Shown: positions 52,166 to 60,661 of the stretch, piece by piece
Layout of the letters: each line of letters begins with the position of its first letter
How positions within the stretch are numbered: the first letter of the stretch is position 1
Assembly (NCBI RefSeq): GCF_014192105.1
Contig: NZ_JACHXK010000010.1
Coordinates: 62,001 to 126,000, forward strand
Reading direction: 5' to 3'
DNA from: Paenibacillus phyllosphaerae
GTDB lineage: Bacteria; Bacillota; Bacilli; Paenibacillales; Paenibacillaceae
DNA length: 64,000 bases
The notes under the pieces: generated by a model
What the model was told of the DNA's origin: nothing
The model's database searches: none
The model's input: only the letters and a program-made list of their open reading frames with translations
Position numbers and translations under genes: made by a program

Positions 52166-53200
52166 ATGGAGAACGTGCAAGAGAGATTGATTCCGGTACA
52201 CTTGTTATCCGGTTTTCTCGGGAGCGGCAAGACAACGCTGCTGAATAGACTGATGGATTACTATAAGGCGGCCGACGTGAAGGTAGCCGTCGTGATGAAT
52301 GAGCTGGGCGAGGTGAATCTGGACGGCCAATTCGTCGACCAGAGCGTACCGATGGCCGAGATGTTGAGCGGCTGCATCTGCTGTTCGATTAGCGGGGATC
52401 TGTCGATGGAGCTGAAGTCGCTGATCGACGAGCATCAACCCGATGTGATCCTCATCGAAGCGACAGGCGCCGCCAATCCGATGGAGATTATGGACGCGGT
52501 CACCGAGACGGCGATGTTCGCTCATATCGATCTGCGCTCGGTCATCACTGTCGTGGACGGGCCGGAGCTCATCAGCCGCTCCCGCCGCGGCGGGAAGACG
52601 TTCCGGCTCATGAAGGACCAGATTCGCTGCGCGACCGATCTGATCGTGAACAAGGCCGATAAGCTGGCTCCAGAGGAGTTGGTAGAAGTGCAGCAGCTTG
52701 TCCGCGAGCTCAACTCGTACGCTCCGCTTGAAGCGACGGTCCGCTGCGTCACCGATCTCAGCCGATTCGATCGCGATGCGAAGCCGGCGGGCGTGAAGCC
52801 GCAAGCAGCGAAGTCAGGGGATGAAGAACAGTCTTTGCCTGACGGCGCGCATGTGCATGACGAGAGCTGCGGGCATGCACACGGGCAGTGCGGGCATGGC
52901 GGGCACGGGCATTCGCACGCCTCGCATGACCATGTCATGACCTGGACGCACTATCTGGACAAGCCGGTGAACAGCCATTCGTTCGAGGCGTTCATGAAGG
53001 GGCTTCCGGACAACGTGTACCGGGCCAAAGGCATTGTGACGTTCGAGGAGACCGGCAGCCGCTACATGTTCCAATATGCGTATCGGGAGCTGGAGTGTAC
53101 GCGGATTACGCCGCAAGCGCCGGTGAACGACGTCGCGGTGTTTATCGGCGAGCATTTTCGGAAGGATGAGCTGCTCAGCGCCATTCATGCACAATGGTAG
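52166..53200 (+). CDS. CobW/ZNG-family GTPase with His-rich loop, copy 2
   Basis: A 344-residue G3E GTPase: Walker A GFLGSGKTT, SGCICCSISGD metal motif, VILIEATGAANP and LIVNKADKL. Between the GTPase and CobW-C domains, roughly residues 225-255, is a very His-rich segment (CGHAHGQCGHGGHGHSHASH), a metal store or sensor seen in zinc or nickel chaperones. ATG 52166 has GAGGAG 8 bases upstream; the frame reaches 52121. It is divergent from the gerAA operon. I did not find a Zur box by eye. Confidence 0.87.
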   Translation: MENVQERLIPVHLLSGFLGSGKTTLLNRLMDYYKAADVKVAVVMNELGEVNLDGQFVDQSVPMAEMLSGCICCSISGDLSMELKSLIDEHQPDVILIEATGAANPMEIMDAVTETAMFAHIDLRSVITVVDGPELISRSRRGGKTFRLMKDQIRCATDLIVNKADKLAPEELVEVQQLVRELNSYAPLEATVRCVTDLSRFDRDAKPAGVKPQAAKSGDEEQSLPDGAHVHDESCGHAHGQCGHGGHGHSHASHDHVMTWTHYLDKPVNSHSFEAFMKGLPDNVYRAKGIVTFEETGSRYMFQYAYRELECTRITPQAPVNDVAVFIGEHFRKDELLSAIHAQW

Positions 53201-53300
53201 CCATCTGAATCTCGTATGGAAAAATGAGGAATAACTCCTTGGCCGATTGGACAAACTACCCCCAAGTTAGTCAATCTAAGCGAGCAAGGAGTGTCAACCG

Positions 53301-53849
53301 ATGACCAATTGGAAGAAAGCTTGCATTGCCGCCGCCGCTGCAGCTTGTCTGCTGGCGGGAACCCCGGCATTCGCGATGGCGCCTGACAATACAGCGGCGC
53401 AGCCGCAAACGGATCGGCAGCCGGCCGCTCAGGAACATGAGGATTTCAAGGATGCGCGCAAGGATTGGAAGGCGATGCGCCATGACCATGCCGAACGCCG
53501 CTCTCAGCGCCTGAAGGAAGCCGCTCAATATTTCGGCATCAAGACCGAAGGCAAGACCGATGAACAGCTGCGGGATGAGTTGAAGAAGGCGCGCGAGGCG
53601 GATCCGGCCAAGTGGAACAAGTTCAAAGCCGAGCTGAAGGCCAAACGTCTGGTCCGCTTGCAGGATGAGGCCAAGCGTCTTGGCATTGCAACGGAAGGCA
53701 AGGATGCGAAGGCGCTTCATGAGGCGATCCGGGAGAAGAAGAAAGCGGATTGCGAGAAGAAGAAGGCGGATGGGACGTCGAGCGCGACGCAGGCGGAAGT
53801 TGCCCCGGCGCCATCGTCTTCGGCAGAGCGCCGCGCGTTGCCGAATTAA
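53301..53849 (+). CDS. Secreted Lys-rich protein with internal duplication
   Basis: A 182-residue protein with a signal peptide (WKKACIAAAAAACLLAGTPAFA, cleavage after AFA). The mature part is highly charged and helical. Two related units are visible: AQYFGIKTEGKTDEQLRDEL (about residues 74-93) and AKRLGIATEGKDAKALHEAI (about 122-141), so a short helical motif is duplicated. The tail is Lys-rich, then Ala/Pro/Ser-rich. GAGCAAGGAGTG precedes the ATG. No family is recognised; a cell-surface or matrix role is only a guess. Confidence 0.7.
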   Translation: MTNWKKACIAAAAAACLLAGTPAFAMAPDNTAAQPQTDRQPAAQEHEDFKDARKDWKAMRHDHAERRSQRLKEAAQYFGIKTEGKTDEQLRDELKKAREADPAKWNKFKAELKAKRLVRLQDEAKRLGIATEGKDAKALHEAIREKKKADCEKKKADGTSSATQAEVAPAPSSSAERRALPN

Positions 53850-53896
53850 TGGATGAATGCGGATCCCGCGCATGCAAGAGCCGCGCACGACCTGAC

Positions 53897-53930
53897 GAAC
53901 AGCCCGTACTATGGTACGGGCTGTTCGTCT
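53897..53930 (+). terminator. Intrinsic terminator
   Basis: GAACAGCCCGTAC-TATG-GTACGGGCTGTTC, perfect 13-base arms, but only CGTCTTTCG follows. Confidence 0.7.
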
Positions 53931-54087
53931 TTCGCCAAGATTTGTCCACCTAAGAGAGAGTGCCCGATGGACAACTTTATGATGCTTGTCATGCTAGTCT
54001 GCATAATTGTCCAAGTCCCCTCATAGATATCTTAGCAGTCGAGTGTACACGGCTAAGCCAATTTTATCGAAATGAGGGGTGGATTTC

Positions 54088-55341
54088 ATGCGTCGTCGAA
54101 TCAGTCTACTTGCAGCAGTTCTTATGTGCCTAACGGCGTTGCTCGCCGCATGCGGCAGCGGCACGAAGGACGCGGAATCGGTTGTCAAGGATCTGGACAA
54201 AGTCGTAAGCAGCATGGAGAGCTATCATGGCAAAGGAACGATGACTCTGAATACCGGACAACAACCGCTCCAGTACGATGTAGACGTGACGTACCAGAAG
54301 CCGAATTATTACCGCATCGAGCTGACCAATGCCAAGAAGGACATCACGCAGATCGTCCTGCGCAACGATGAGGGCGTGTTCGTCTTAACGCCGCGCCTGA
54401 ACAAGGTGTTCCGTTTCCAAAGCGATTGGCCGCAGAACCAAGGCCAGGTGTACCTGTACCAAACGCTGGTGCAAAGCATCCTGATCGACAATTCCCGCCA
54501 GTTCGCTATCGATAAAGAAACGTACGAGAAGGATTCCTATGTATTCGACGTCATGGCCAACTATCAGAACGGCTCGCTGGCCAGACAAAAGATTTGGCTC
54601 GATCAAGACAATTACATCCCGCTTAAGGTTCAAGTCAGCGACACGAACCAGACGGTGATGGTGACCGTCGAGTTCAAGGAATTCGCCTTCGACGCGAAAC
54701 CGGACAAGAGCGTATTCGATACGCAGCGCAATCTGAGCGGGGCAGCGAACAAACCGTCGACAACCGAACCGGCTGACGAAGGTGCAGCTGACGCGCAAGA
54801 GCAGACGGATCCGGCGGCTACAGAAAACGGCAGCACGAACGGGGAGCAGCAACAAGGCGCAGACAACGCGGGCAATGCGGCCACCGGTACGGATGCCGAA
54901 GGAAGCACGGAACAACCGGATGCGCAAGCGGGCGAAGAGCCGGCTGAAGATACGATGGCGCCAGCCGATGACTCGAATGCCGGCGTAGACTTGCTCAGCG
55001 ACGCGTTAGAGCCGCTCTATCTGCCTGAAGGCGTGGCTTTCGAGAAAACGATCGATATTGAATTCGGCGGCCTGCCGGGCGTGATCGACCGTTATTCTAG
55101 CGAGGACTACGACTTTACGATCCTGAAGACGCAGCCAGCCGACGTCGCTGCATCGACAATCAAAGGCACCATGGTTCCGCTGGGCTTCACGATCGCCGAG
55201 TTGACCGGCGGCGAAGAAAGCGAACAGCGTACGCTGACTTGGACGTATAACGGCATTCAATATCGCTTAACGAGCGGTACGCTGCCAGAGGCCGAGATGT
55301 TCAAGGTCGCTCAATCGGTTCAAGGCGAGATGACCAAATAA
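54088..55341 (+). CDS. YdcC-like (LolA-fold) lipoprotein with extra C-terminal domain
   Basis: A 417-residue lipoprotein (lipobox LTALLAAC). Residues 30-215 have the LolA-like sorting fold: VVSSMESYHGKGTMTL, VTYQKPNYYRIEL, VFRFQSDWPQNQGQVYLYQTL. Then comes a roughly 80-residue low-complexity linker rich in Ala/Glu/Asp/Gln/Thr, and a DUF4367-like C-terminal domain (LEPLYLPEGVAF ... ADVAASTIKGTMV). The next gene is alr, then ndoAI-ndoA, exactly as ydcC-alrA-ndoAI-ndoA in B. subtilis, which supports the YdcC assignment. ATG 54088 has GAGGGG 9 bases before it. Its stop codon begins the 51-bp repeat. Confidence 0.82.
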   Translation: MRRRISLLAAVLMCLTALLAACGSGTKDAESVVKDLDKVVSSMESYHGKGTMTLNTGQQPLQYDVDVTYQKPNYYRIELTNAKKDITQIVLRNDEGVFVLTPRLNKVFRFQSDWPQNQGQVYLYQTLVQSILIDNSRQFAIDKETYEKDSYVFDVMANYQNGSLARQKIWLDQDNYIPLKVQVSDTNQTVMVTVEFKEFAFDAKPDKSVFDTQRNLSGAANKPSTTEPADEGAADAQEQTDPAATENGSTNGEQQQGADNAGNAATGTDAEGSTEQPDAQAGEEPAEDTMAPADDSNAGVDLLSDALEPLYLPEGVAFEKTIDIEFGGLPGVIDRYSSEDYDFTILKTQPADVAASTIKGTMVPLGFTIAELTGGEESEQRTLTWTYNGIQYRLTSGTLPEAEMFKVAQSVQGEMTK

Positions 55342-55530
55342 CGATTGAACCAATCACAATCGTAGCACTTCCGTGCCTCTGCCGCTAAGTGACGATTGAC
55401 CGAACTCCAATCGTAGCACTTCCGTGCCTCTGCCGCTAAGTGACGATTGACCGAACTCCAATCGTAGCACTTCCGTACCTCTGCCGCTAAGTGACGATTG
55501 ACCGAACTCCAATCCTAACACTTCCGGCAT
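55339..55530 (+). repeat. 51-bp tandem repeat after the ydcC-like gene
   Basis: Units start at 55339 (which is the TAA stop of the gene, written TAACGATTGA), 55390, 55441 and 55492, each with a TGACGATTGA-like start; the last is partial and degenerates by 55530. Each unit holds two hairpins: ACGATTG/CAATCGT and GCAC-TTCC-GTGC. The sequence differs from the 50/51-bp array at 20985. Confidence 0.9.
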
Positions 55531-55534
55531 CATT

Positions 55535-55598
55535 GACGGCTTTAGCCGATGGGTATAACATTAAGGCTATAAGTTTTTGCCCATCGGCCTTAAGCGTC
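55535..55598. repeat. Imperfect long inverted repeat
   Basis: GCCGATGGG (55545-55553) and CCCATCGGC (55580-55588) pair exactly, extended outward by GACG ... CGTC. The loop has TATAAGTTTTTG, reminiscent of the hairpin cores at 14755 and 33258. Confidence 0.6.
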
Positions 55599-55676
55599 AT
55601 CTGATCTGCTCATGGATCGTCAGCCGCAAGTGGCGATGATTCCTCCCAAGGCTTGGACCTGAAACGTAATGCGCGA

Positions 55677-55707
55677 GCGCGGGGTTTTCCCCCGCGCCGT
55701 TTGTTTT
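55677..55707 (+). terminator. Terminator upstream of alr
   Basis: GCGCGGGG ... CCCCGCGC followed by CGTTTGTTTT. The rest of the 55599-55761 gap holds no visible gene. Confidence 0.65.
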
Positions 55708-55761
55708 GAATCCCAAGTCCGTTACGGGTCAGAAGGCAGATGGGCGTGCAACACGTAAGGC

Positions 55762-56961
55762 ATGGAAGAGGAGAAGGTGGAGCGGTTGGACCCTTATTAT
55801 CGCCCGACAAGGGCGGAGATTTCACTCGATGCGCTGAGGCGCAACTTGGAAGCATTCCGCGCGGCACTGCCGCAAGGCATGCGTCTGATGGCATCGGTGA
55901 AGGCGAATGCTTATGGACATGGGGCAGTAGAGGTAGCAAGGGAAGCCGAGCGATTCGGCGTCGATTATTTGGGTGTCGCATTTTTGGATGAAGCGATTCA
56001 GCTTCGCAAGGCAGGCATTGCAACTCCGATTCTTGTGCTCGGATTCGTGCCAGTGGAAGGGCTTGAGCTCGCAAGAAAGCTGAATATAACGATTGCGTTG
56101 TTCCGTGAGGATATTCTTCATGCCATATCGGCACTGCCGGCTGCGGAGCAGAAGCTTCGCGTGCATGTGAAGGTCGATACGGGCATGGGGCGTCTTGGCT
56201 TGCCGCCGGGCGATGAGGCGATTGCCTTCATCGAGCGGGCGTTAGCTGAGCCGAAGCTTGAGGTTGAAGGGCTGTTCACGCACTATGCGCGGGCCGATGA
56301 AGCGAATAAGGATTATACCGCGCTGCAGTATGAGCGCTTCAACAGTTTGACGCAGACGCTTGCGCAGCGGGGGATCGACATTCCGATCATCCACGCGGCC
56401 AACAGCGCGGCGGGCATGGAGACGCCGCAATGGGCATACGGTATGACGCGGCTGGGAATCGGCATGTATGGCCTGTATCCATCGCAAGAGGTCAATCAGA
56501 CACGTATCAAGCTGTCGCCGGTCATGTCGCTCAAGACGCAGGTCGTCATGGTGAAGCAAGCGCCGCCGGGTTGGGGCATCAGCTATGGCACGCGTTATTT
56601 TACTGCGGGCGAAGAGCGGATCGGCACGCTGCCGATCGGATATGCGGATGGATACAGCCGGATGATGACCGGTAAAGCGCAGGCGATTGTACGGGGCGTG
56701 AAGGTTCCGGTACTCGGGACGATCTGCATGGACCAGTGCATGATCGCGCTAGATCCTGCCGCACAGGCCGGCGTTCCCGTCGAGGCGGGCGAAGAAGTTG
56801 TCTTAATCGGCGAGCAAGGCAGCGAAGCGATTACGGCCGACGACCTTGCGTCCATGCTGGATACCATCAATTATGAGGTGACTTGCATGATCGCAGCGCG
56901 TGTTCCGCGCGTGTATATCCGTGACGGTCAGCCTGTCGATACATGGAATCCATTGGGTTGA
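55762..56961 (+). CDS. alr: Alanine racemase
   Basis: Alr interconverts L- and D-alanine for peptidoglycan, using PLP. The PLP Lys is in ASVKANAYGHG, Tyr and Arg partners lie in RLGIGMYGLYP, and DQCMIALDP plus VPRVYIRDG complete the fold. Start codon choice is open: ATG 55762 has a poor ribosome site, while TTG 55786 (AAGGTGG 6 bases upstream) starts MDPYYRPTRAEISLDA, as in other Alr proteins, and would give 391 residues. It stands in the conserved ydcC-alr-ndoAI-ndoA order. Confidence 0.94.
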   Translation: MEEEKVERLDPYYRPTRAEISLDALRRNLEAFRAALPQGMRLMASVKANAYGHGAVEVAREAERFGVDYLGVAFLDEAIQLRKAGIATPILVLGFVPVEGLELARKLNITIALFREDILHAISALPAAEQKLRVHVKVDTGMGRLGLPPGDEAIAFIERALAEPKLEVEGLFTHYARADEANKDYTALQYERFNSLTQTLAQRGIDIPIIHAANSAAGMETPQWAYGMTRLGIGMYGLYPSQEVNQTRIKLSPVMSLKTQVVMVKQAPPGWGISYGTRYFTAGEERIGTLPIGYADGYSRMMTGKAQAIVRGVKVPVLGTICMDQCMIALDPAAQAGVPVEAGEEVVLIGEQGSEAITADDLASMLDTINYEVTCMIAARVPRVYIRDGQPVDTWNPLG

Positions 56962-57180
56962 TGGCAGATATTACCGGCAATCTCGACGCGTTTCTTGGAG
57001 GATTTCCGCAATTTTGCGCGAATAAGAATTAGAAGCACCGGGTATTGCGTGCATCATCTATCAATGTTTGCAGCATACATGCAATACGGACTGCATACGA
57101 TGGATGGTGTATATTTCGAGGGGAACGAAGAAATACTGATAGTGCGCTTTTTTGGAAATGTTTTTGGAGGTGCGAGTTCG

Positions 57181-57462
57181 GTGGCCAATATGCAGAACAC
57201 CAAGAGGATTATGATCAGTTTGCCGGATCATTTGCTGGAGGAAGTTGACGGGATCGTCGCCAAAGAAAACTCGAACCGAAGCGAATTTATTCGTCAAGCG
57301 ATGAAATTGTACTTGATTGAACGGAAGAAACGCCAAATTCGCGAGTCGATGCAACGCGGGTATTTGGAGATGGCCAAGATTAATCTAGGTATGGCATCAG
57401 AGGCTTTTCAAGCGGAGGAAGACGCGGGCGACACGCTCGGCCGACTCGTAAGCGGGGTGTAA
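57181..57462 (+). CDS. ndoAI: EndoAI antitoxin
   Basis: A 93-residue ribbon-helix-helix antitoxin. TKRIMISLPDHLLEEVDGIVAKENSNRSEFIRQAMKLYL is the RHH DNA-binding part; RGYLEMAKINLGMASEA and RLVSGV match the B. subtilis EndoAI tail that binds the toxin. The start is GTG 57181 with GGAGGTG 9 bases upstream; the open frame to 56995 is not needed. The toxin gene begins 4 bases after its stop. Confidence 0.9.
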   Translation: MANMQNTKRIMISLPDHLLEEVDGIVAKENSNRSEFIRQAMKLYLIERKKRQIRESMQRGYLEMAKINLGMASEAFQAEEDAGDTLGRLVSGV

Positions 57463-57465
57463 AGC

Positions 57466-57816
57466 TTGATCGTAAAACGCGGCGATGTGTTTTTTGCGGA
57501 CTTATCCCCCGTCGTCGGTTCAGAGCAGGGGGGCGTTCGCCCGGTACTGGTCATTCAGAATGATATCGGCAACAGGTTCAGTCCAACGGTGATTGTGGCT
57601 GCCATTACAGCTCAGATTCAGAAAGCGAAGCTGCCGACCCATGTGGAGATCGACGCGGCATCGCATGGCTTTGACCGCGATTCAGTAATCCTGCTCGAAC
57701 AGATCCGTACGATTGATAAGCAGCGGCTCACGGACAAAATTACGCATCTAGACGACGAGACGATGCGCAAGGTGGATGAAGCACTGCAGATTAGTGTTGG
57801 GCTGATCGACTTTTAA
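57466..57816 (+). CDS. ndoA: EndoA/MazF mRNA interferase toxin
   Basis: A 116-residue MazF-family RNase. [31 protein letters not shown], then [16 protein letters not shown] and [17 protein letters not shown], are nearly the same as B. subtilis EndoA, which cuts UACAU. A TTG start at 57466 is used, as no ATG or GTG is available in place. Paired with ndoAI; terminator follows. Confidence 0.95.
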   Translation: MIVKRGDVFFADLSPVVGSEQGGVRPVLVIQNDIGNRFSPTVIVAAITAQIQKAKLPTHVEIDAASHGFDRDSVILLEQIRTIDKQRLTDKITHLDDETMRKVDEALQISVGLIDF

Positions 57817-57836
57817 TAACCTAAGCTTGCGGCATA

Positions 57837-57883
57837 AGCCTGGGATTCTTGAACCGTGAGGTTTAAGAATCCCAGGCTTTTTG
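57837..57883 (+). terminator. Terminator of the alr-ndoA cluster
   Basis: AGCCTGGGATTCTT ... AAGAATCCCAGGCT followed by TTTTTG. Confidence 0.9.
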
Positions 57884-57967
57884 CTGCGTACCGCCGCCGC
57901 TTGATATTCCGCTGCCTGAACGGCTAAGATGAACATATAATCGCATGTGGAGAGGATCGATACAGCA

Positions 57968-58888
57968 ATGGGCACAATCGTAGTAATCGGCAGCATCAAT
58001 ATGGACGTCGTCAGCCATGTGGAGCATCATCCGCTTCCCGGCGAGACGATTCATGGAACGAATACAGGCAACTTCCCCGGCGGCAAAGGCGCCAATCAAG
58101 CGGTAGCCGCGGCGAGGTCCGGCGCTTCGGTTACGATGCTCGGCGCGGTCGGCGAGGATGCCTTCGGACAAGCGTTGAAGGATTCGCTCGCCGCGAGCGG
58201 CGTCGGCATCCATGCGGTGCTGACGAAGACCGGCACTTCGGGCCTGGCATTCATCGCGGTCAACGCGGAAGGCGAGAACACGATCATTCTGTCCGCCGGG
58301 GCGAACGGCCAGCTGATGGAGGCAGATATTGAAGCGGCACGGGCGGAATGGACCGGTGCTTCGGCGATTCTGCTGCAGAACGAGATTCCTTGGGAGACGA
58401 CGCGCTTCGTTCTCGAGCAGGCATCCGCTGCCGGCGTACGCGTCTTCCTGAACCCTGCTCCGGCCTTGAAGCTGCCGCAGGACGTATTCCCGTGGATCGA
58501 CACGATCATCGTGAACGAGACGGAAGCGCAGATCGTCACCGGCATTGCGGTGTCTGGCGCCGATTCGTCCGAGCAGGCGGCGGATGCGCTGATCGGACTT
58601 GGCGTTCGGGCAGCGATCGTCACGCTCGGGGAGAAAGGCTGCTTCTATAAAGATAAGGTTGGCGAGCGCGTCGGCATGCCGGCGTTCCGCGTCGAGCCGA
58701 AGGATACGACGGCTGCGGGCGATACGTTCATCGGCGCTTTCGCGGCCGAGCAGGCAAGCGGAGCGGGCATCGAGCAGAGCCTCCGTTTTGCCGCGGCTGC
58801 ATCTGCGATCGCCGTTACGAAGGAAGGCGCGCAAGCGTCCATTCCGGCGAAGGCCGATACGCTTGCGTTCCTGCAGGAACGCGCGTAA
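57968..58888 (+). CDS. rbsK: Ribokinase (PfkB family)
   Basis: A 306-residue sugar kinase. VVIGSINMDVVSHV, the ribose-site NFPGGKGANQAVAAARSGA, and DTTAAGDTFIGAFAA with the catalytic Asp and anion hole are the ribokinase signatures; the Gly-Gly hinge is present. It would phosphorylate ribose or a related sugar, but no rbs transport genes lie nearby, so the substrate is unproven. GTG 57947 in the same frame is an alternative; ATG 57968 matches family starts. Confidence 0.88.
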   Translation: MGTIVVIGSINMDVVSHVEHHPLPGETIHGTNTGNFPGGKGANQAVAAARSGASVTMLGAVGEDAFGQALKDSLAASGVGIHAVLTKTGTSGLAFIAVNAEGENTIILSAGANGQLMEADIEAARAEWTGASAILLQNEIPWETTRFVLEQASAAGVRVFLNPAPALKLPQDVFPWIDTIIVNETEAQIVTGIAVSGADSSEQAADALIGLGVRAAIVTLGEKGCFYKDKVGERVGMPAFRVEPKDTTAAGDTFIGAFAAEQASGAGIEQSLRFAAAASAIAVTKEGAQASIPAKADTLAFLQERA

Positions 58889-58909
58889 GCTGGCCGCGGA
58901 AGGCCAATC

Positions 58910-58948
58910 AATCTCGTATTCGGTTACGACCGGATACGGGATTTTTTT
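58910..58948 (+). terminator. Intrinsic terminator
   Basis: AATCTCGTATTCGG ... CCGGATACGGGATT followed by a run of seven T. Confidence 0.85.
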
Positions 58949-59122
58949 GTATGCGCCAATACCGGCCTAGCTTGACGCACGACTGCAAATTCCGCCTCTA
59001 GACGTAGAACCTAATCCATCTTCCGTCGGTCCTCGGACAGGCCCGGATTTACGTATACTTAAGACATCAAGCGCGTTATGCGGCAGCGGCTCGGATCAAT
59101 GGTGAAAGCGAGTGAGGCGGAT

Positions 59123-59806
59123 ATGATGATTCGCGTGGAGGAACGGGATTTGAACTTGAGCGGTACCGGTCAGATAGCAGGCGGCGCATACCGCTTCGTG
59201 AAGCTCGAAGGCATCAGCAAGGTGAATGGTCCCATGGCCTGCGAGCAAATGACGGTGAACGGGGTCGCGACGATGAATGGCAGCGTAGCCGCGGACCGAT
59301 TCGAGCTGGCGGGCAAACTTACGGTTCATGGCGATCTGCTCATTCAGGCGGCGAAGGCCGAGGGGCAGATAACGATAGACGGGGACTTTCGCGGCGAGGC
59401 CGTCTCGCTTAACGGCATGGTCAAGGTGAAGGGGAATTGTGAGCTGCACGAAGCGGCTTTGGCGGGTGGCTTCACGATTCTAGGGAGTCTGCTCGCAAGC
59501 CGGGTCGATCTTAAGCTCTCCGGCCGCTGCCAGGCGAAGAGCATTCAAGCGGGCATGATCGAGATTCGGCAGCTTCAGGAGAGCAATTGGAGCAAGGGCC
59601 TCCGCTTTCTCATCCCGGCGCTGGATCCGCGTGCATGGGTCGGCCAGCTGATCGGAGAGCACATTCTGATCGAAGCTACCCAAGCTCAGCTCGTGAGAGG
59701 AGACCGGATCTCGATAGGCAAAGGCTGCGTCATCGACCGGGTGGAATATCGCGCGTCGTTGTTCATCGATCCGGAGGCGAAAGTACGAGAGCGGGTGAAA
59801 ATATGA
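59123..59806 (+). CDS. Bactofilin-like polymer-forming protein 1
   Basis: A beta-helix-like protein of about 227 residues with a repeating six-residue pattern of small hydrophobics and Gly (GEAVSLNGMVKVKGNCELHEAALAGGFTI). Such repeats characterise bactofilins and the B. subtilis YhbE/YhbF (BacE/BacF) pair. ATG 59123 or 59126 has GAGG upstream; the open frame to 59078 offers two more ATGs. The next gene overlaps by 4 bases. It likely forms membrane-associated polymers; the cellular role is unknown. Confidence 0.78.
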   Translation: MMIRVEERDLNLSGTGQIAGGAYRFVKLEGISKVNGPMACEQMTVNGVATMNGSVAADRFELAGKLTVHGDLLIQAAKAEGQITIDGDFRGEAVSLNGMVKVKGNCELHEAALAGGFTILGSLLASRVDLKLSGRCQAKSIQAGMIEIRQLQESNWSKGLRFLIPALDPRAWVGQLIGEHILIEATQAQLVRGDRISIGKGCVIDRVEYRASLFIDPEAKVRERVKI

Positions 59807-60531
59807 GCAAACGCGATTTTATGGCGCAGAACGGACTATTCGGCGGCCATGGCAAAGGTGCCGTGCCGCCTGTCCGCAAGCAGACCCTCCGCATTACAGG
59901 CAACGGCACGTCAGGCGGCGGACACTTCCAGCGCGTCCGGATTACGGGCGAAGCGATCATCCTCGGCGATCTGGAGAGCGAATCGTTCCGCTGCACGGGC
60001 ACCGCGCGCATTCAAGGCGGCGCTCAGGCCAGGTCGTTCCGCGTGCAGGGCGAGACGGTTATCGAAGGGCTGCTGCAGGCGGAAGAGCTGTCCGTCATGG
60101 GGCAGATGAAGACGGGCGGGTTCCTCACTCGGCGCGCCAAGCTGAGGGGACAGCTAGAATCGCTCGGATCGTGCGAGGGCGGTCAATTAACGTTAAAGGG
60201 CGGTTTCGACGTGGCGGGCCGGCTGAGCGCAGAGCGGATGGAGATCACCCTCTATGCGCCGAGCATGGCGGCCGGCCTGCATGGCGGGACAATCGAGGTG
60301 AGGCGCAGCCGGCTGCTTGAGCTAAAGCAGCTATTCAGCGATTCGAAGAAGGCATGCTTGATGGCAGAGTCGATCGAAGGGACGGAGCTGTATCTGGAAT
60401 ATACGACGGCTAGCGTCGTGCGGGGCGGTAAAGTCACGATCGGTCCGGGCTGCAAGATCGGGCTCGTCGAGTATTGGCATTCGATCTCGGTCAGCAAGCA
60501 TGCAGAGGTCGGACAGCAGATGAAAGTTTAG
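59803..60531 (+). CDS. Bactofilin-like polymer-forming protein 2
   Basis: A 242-residue partner of the preceding gene, starting at ATG 59803 (ATGA overlap). After a 30-residue polar head it has the same beta-helical repeats (GEAIILGDLESESFRCTGTARIQGGAQ) and similar ends (GGKVTIGPGCKIGLVEYWHSISVS against DRISIGKGCVIDRVEYRASLFI in the first protein), so the two arose by duplication. A terminator follows. Confidence 0.8.
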   Translation: MSKRDFMAQNGLFGGHGKGAVPPVRKQTLRITGNGTSGGGHFQRVRITGEAIILGDLESESFRCTGTARIQGGAQARSFRVQGETVIEGLLQAEELSVMGQMKTGGFLTRRAKLRGQLESLGSCEGGQLTLKGGFDVAGRLSAERMEITLYAPSMAAGLHGGTIEVRRSRLLELKQLFSDSKKACLMAESIEGTELYLEYTTASVVRGGKVTIGPGCKIGLVEYWHSISVSKHAEVGQQMKV

Positions 60532-60543
60532 CGCGGATACGGC

Positions 60544-60580
60544 AAGCCCTTAACTTCTAGCGGAGGTTAAGGGCTTTCTT
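60544..60580 (+). terminator. Intrinsic terminator
   Basis: AAGCCCTTAAC ... GTTAAGGGCTTTCTT after the second bactofilin gene. Confidence 0.8.
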
Positions 60581-60661
60581 CGGTTATGCGAATTTGATGG
60601 TATAAAATCATTTCCTTGCTATCAAAATAAAGGAAAACGTTGTAACCAAGGTGATGCATGC

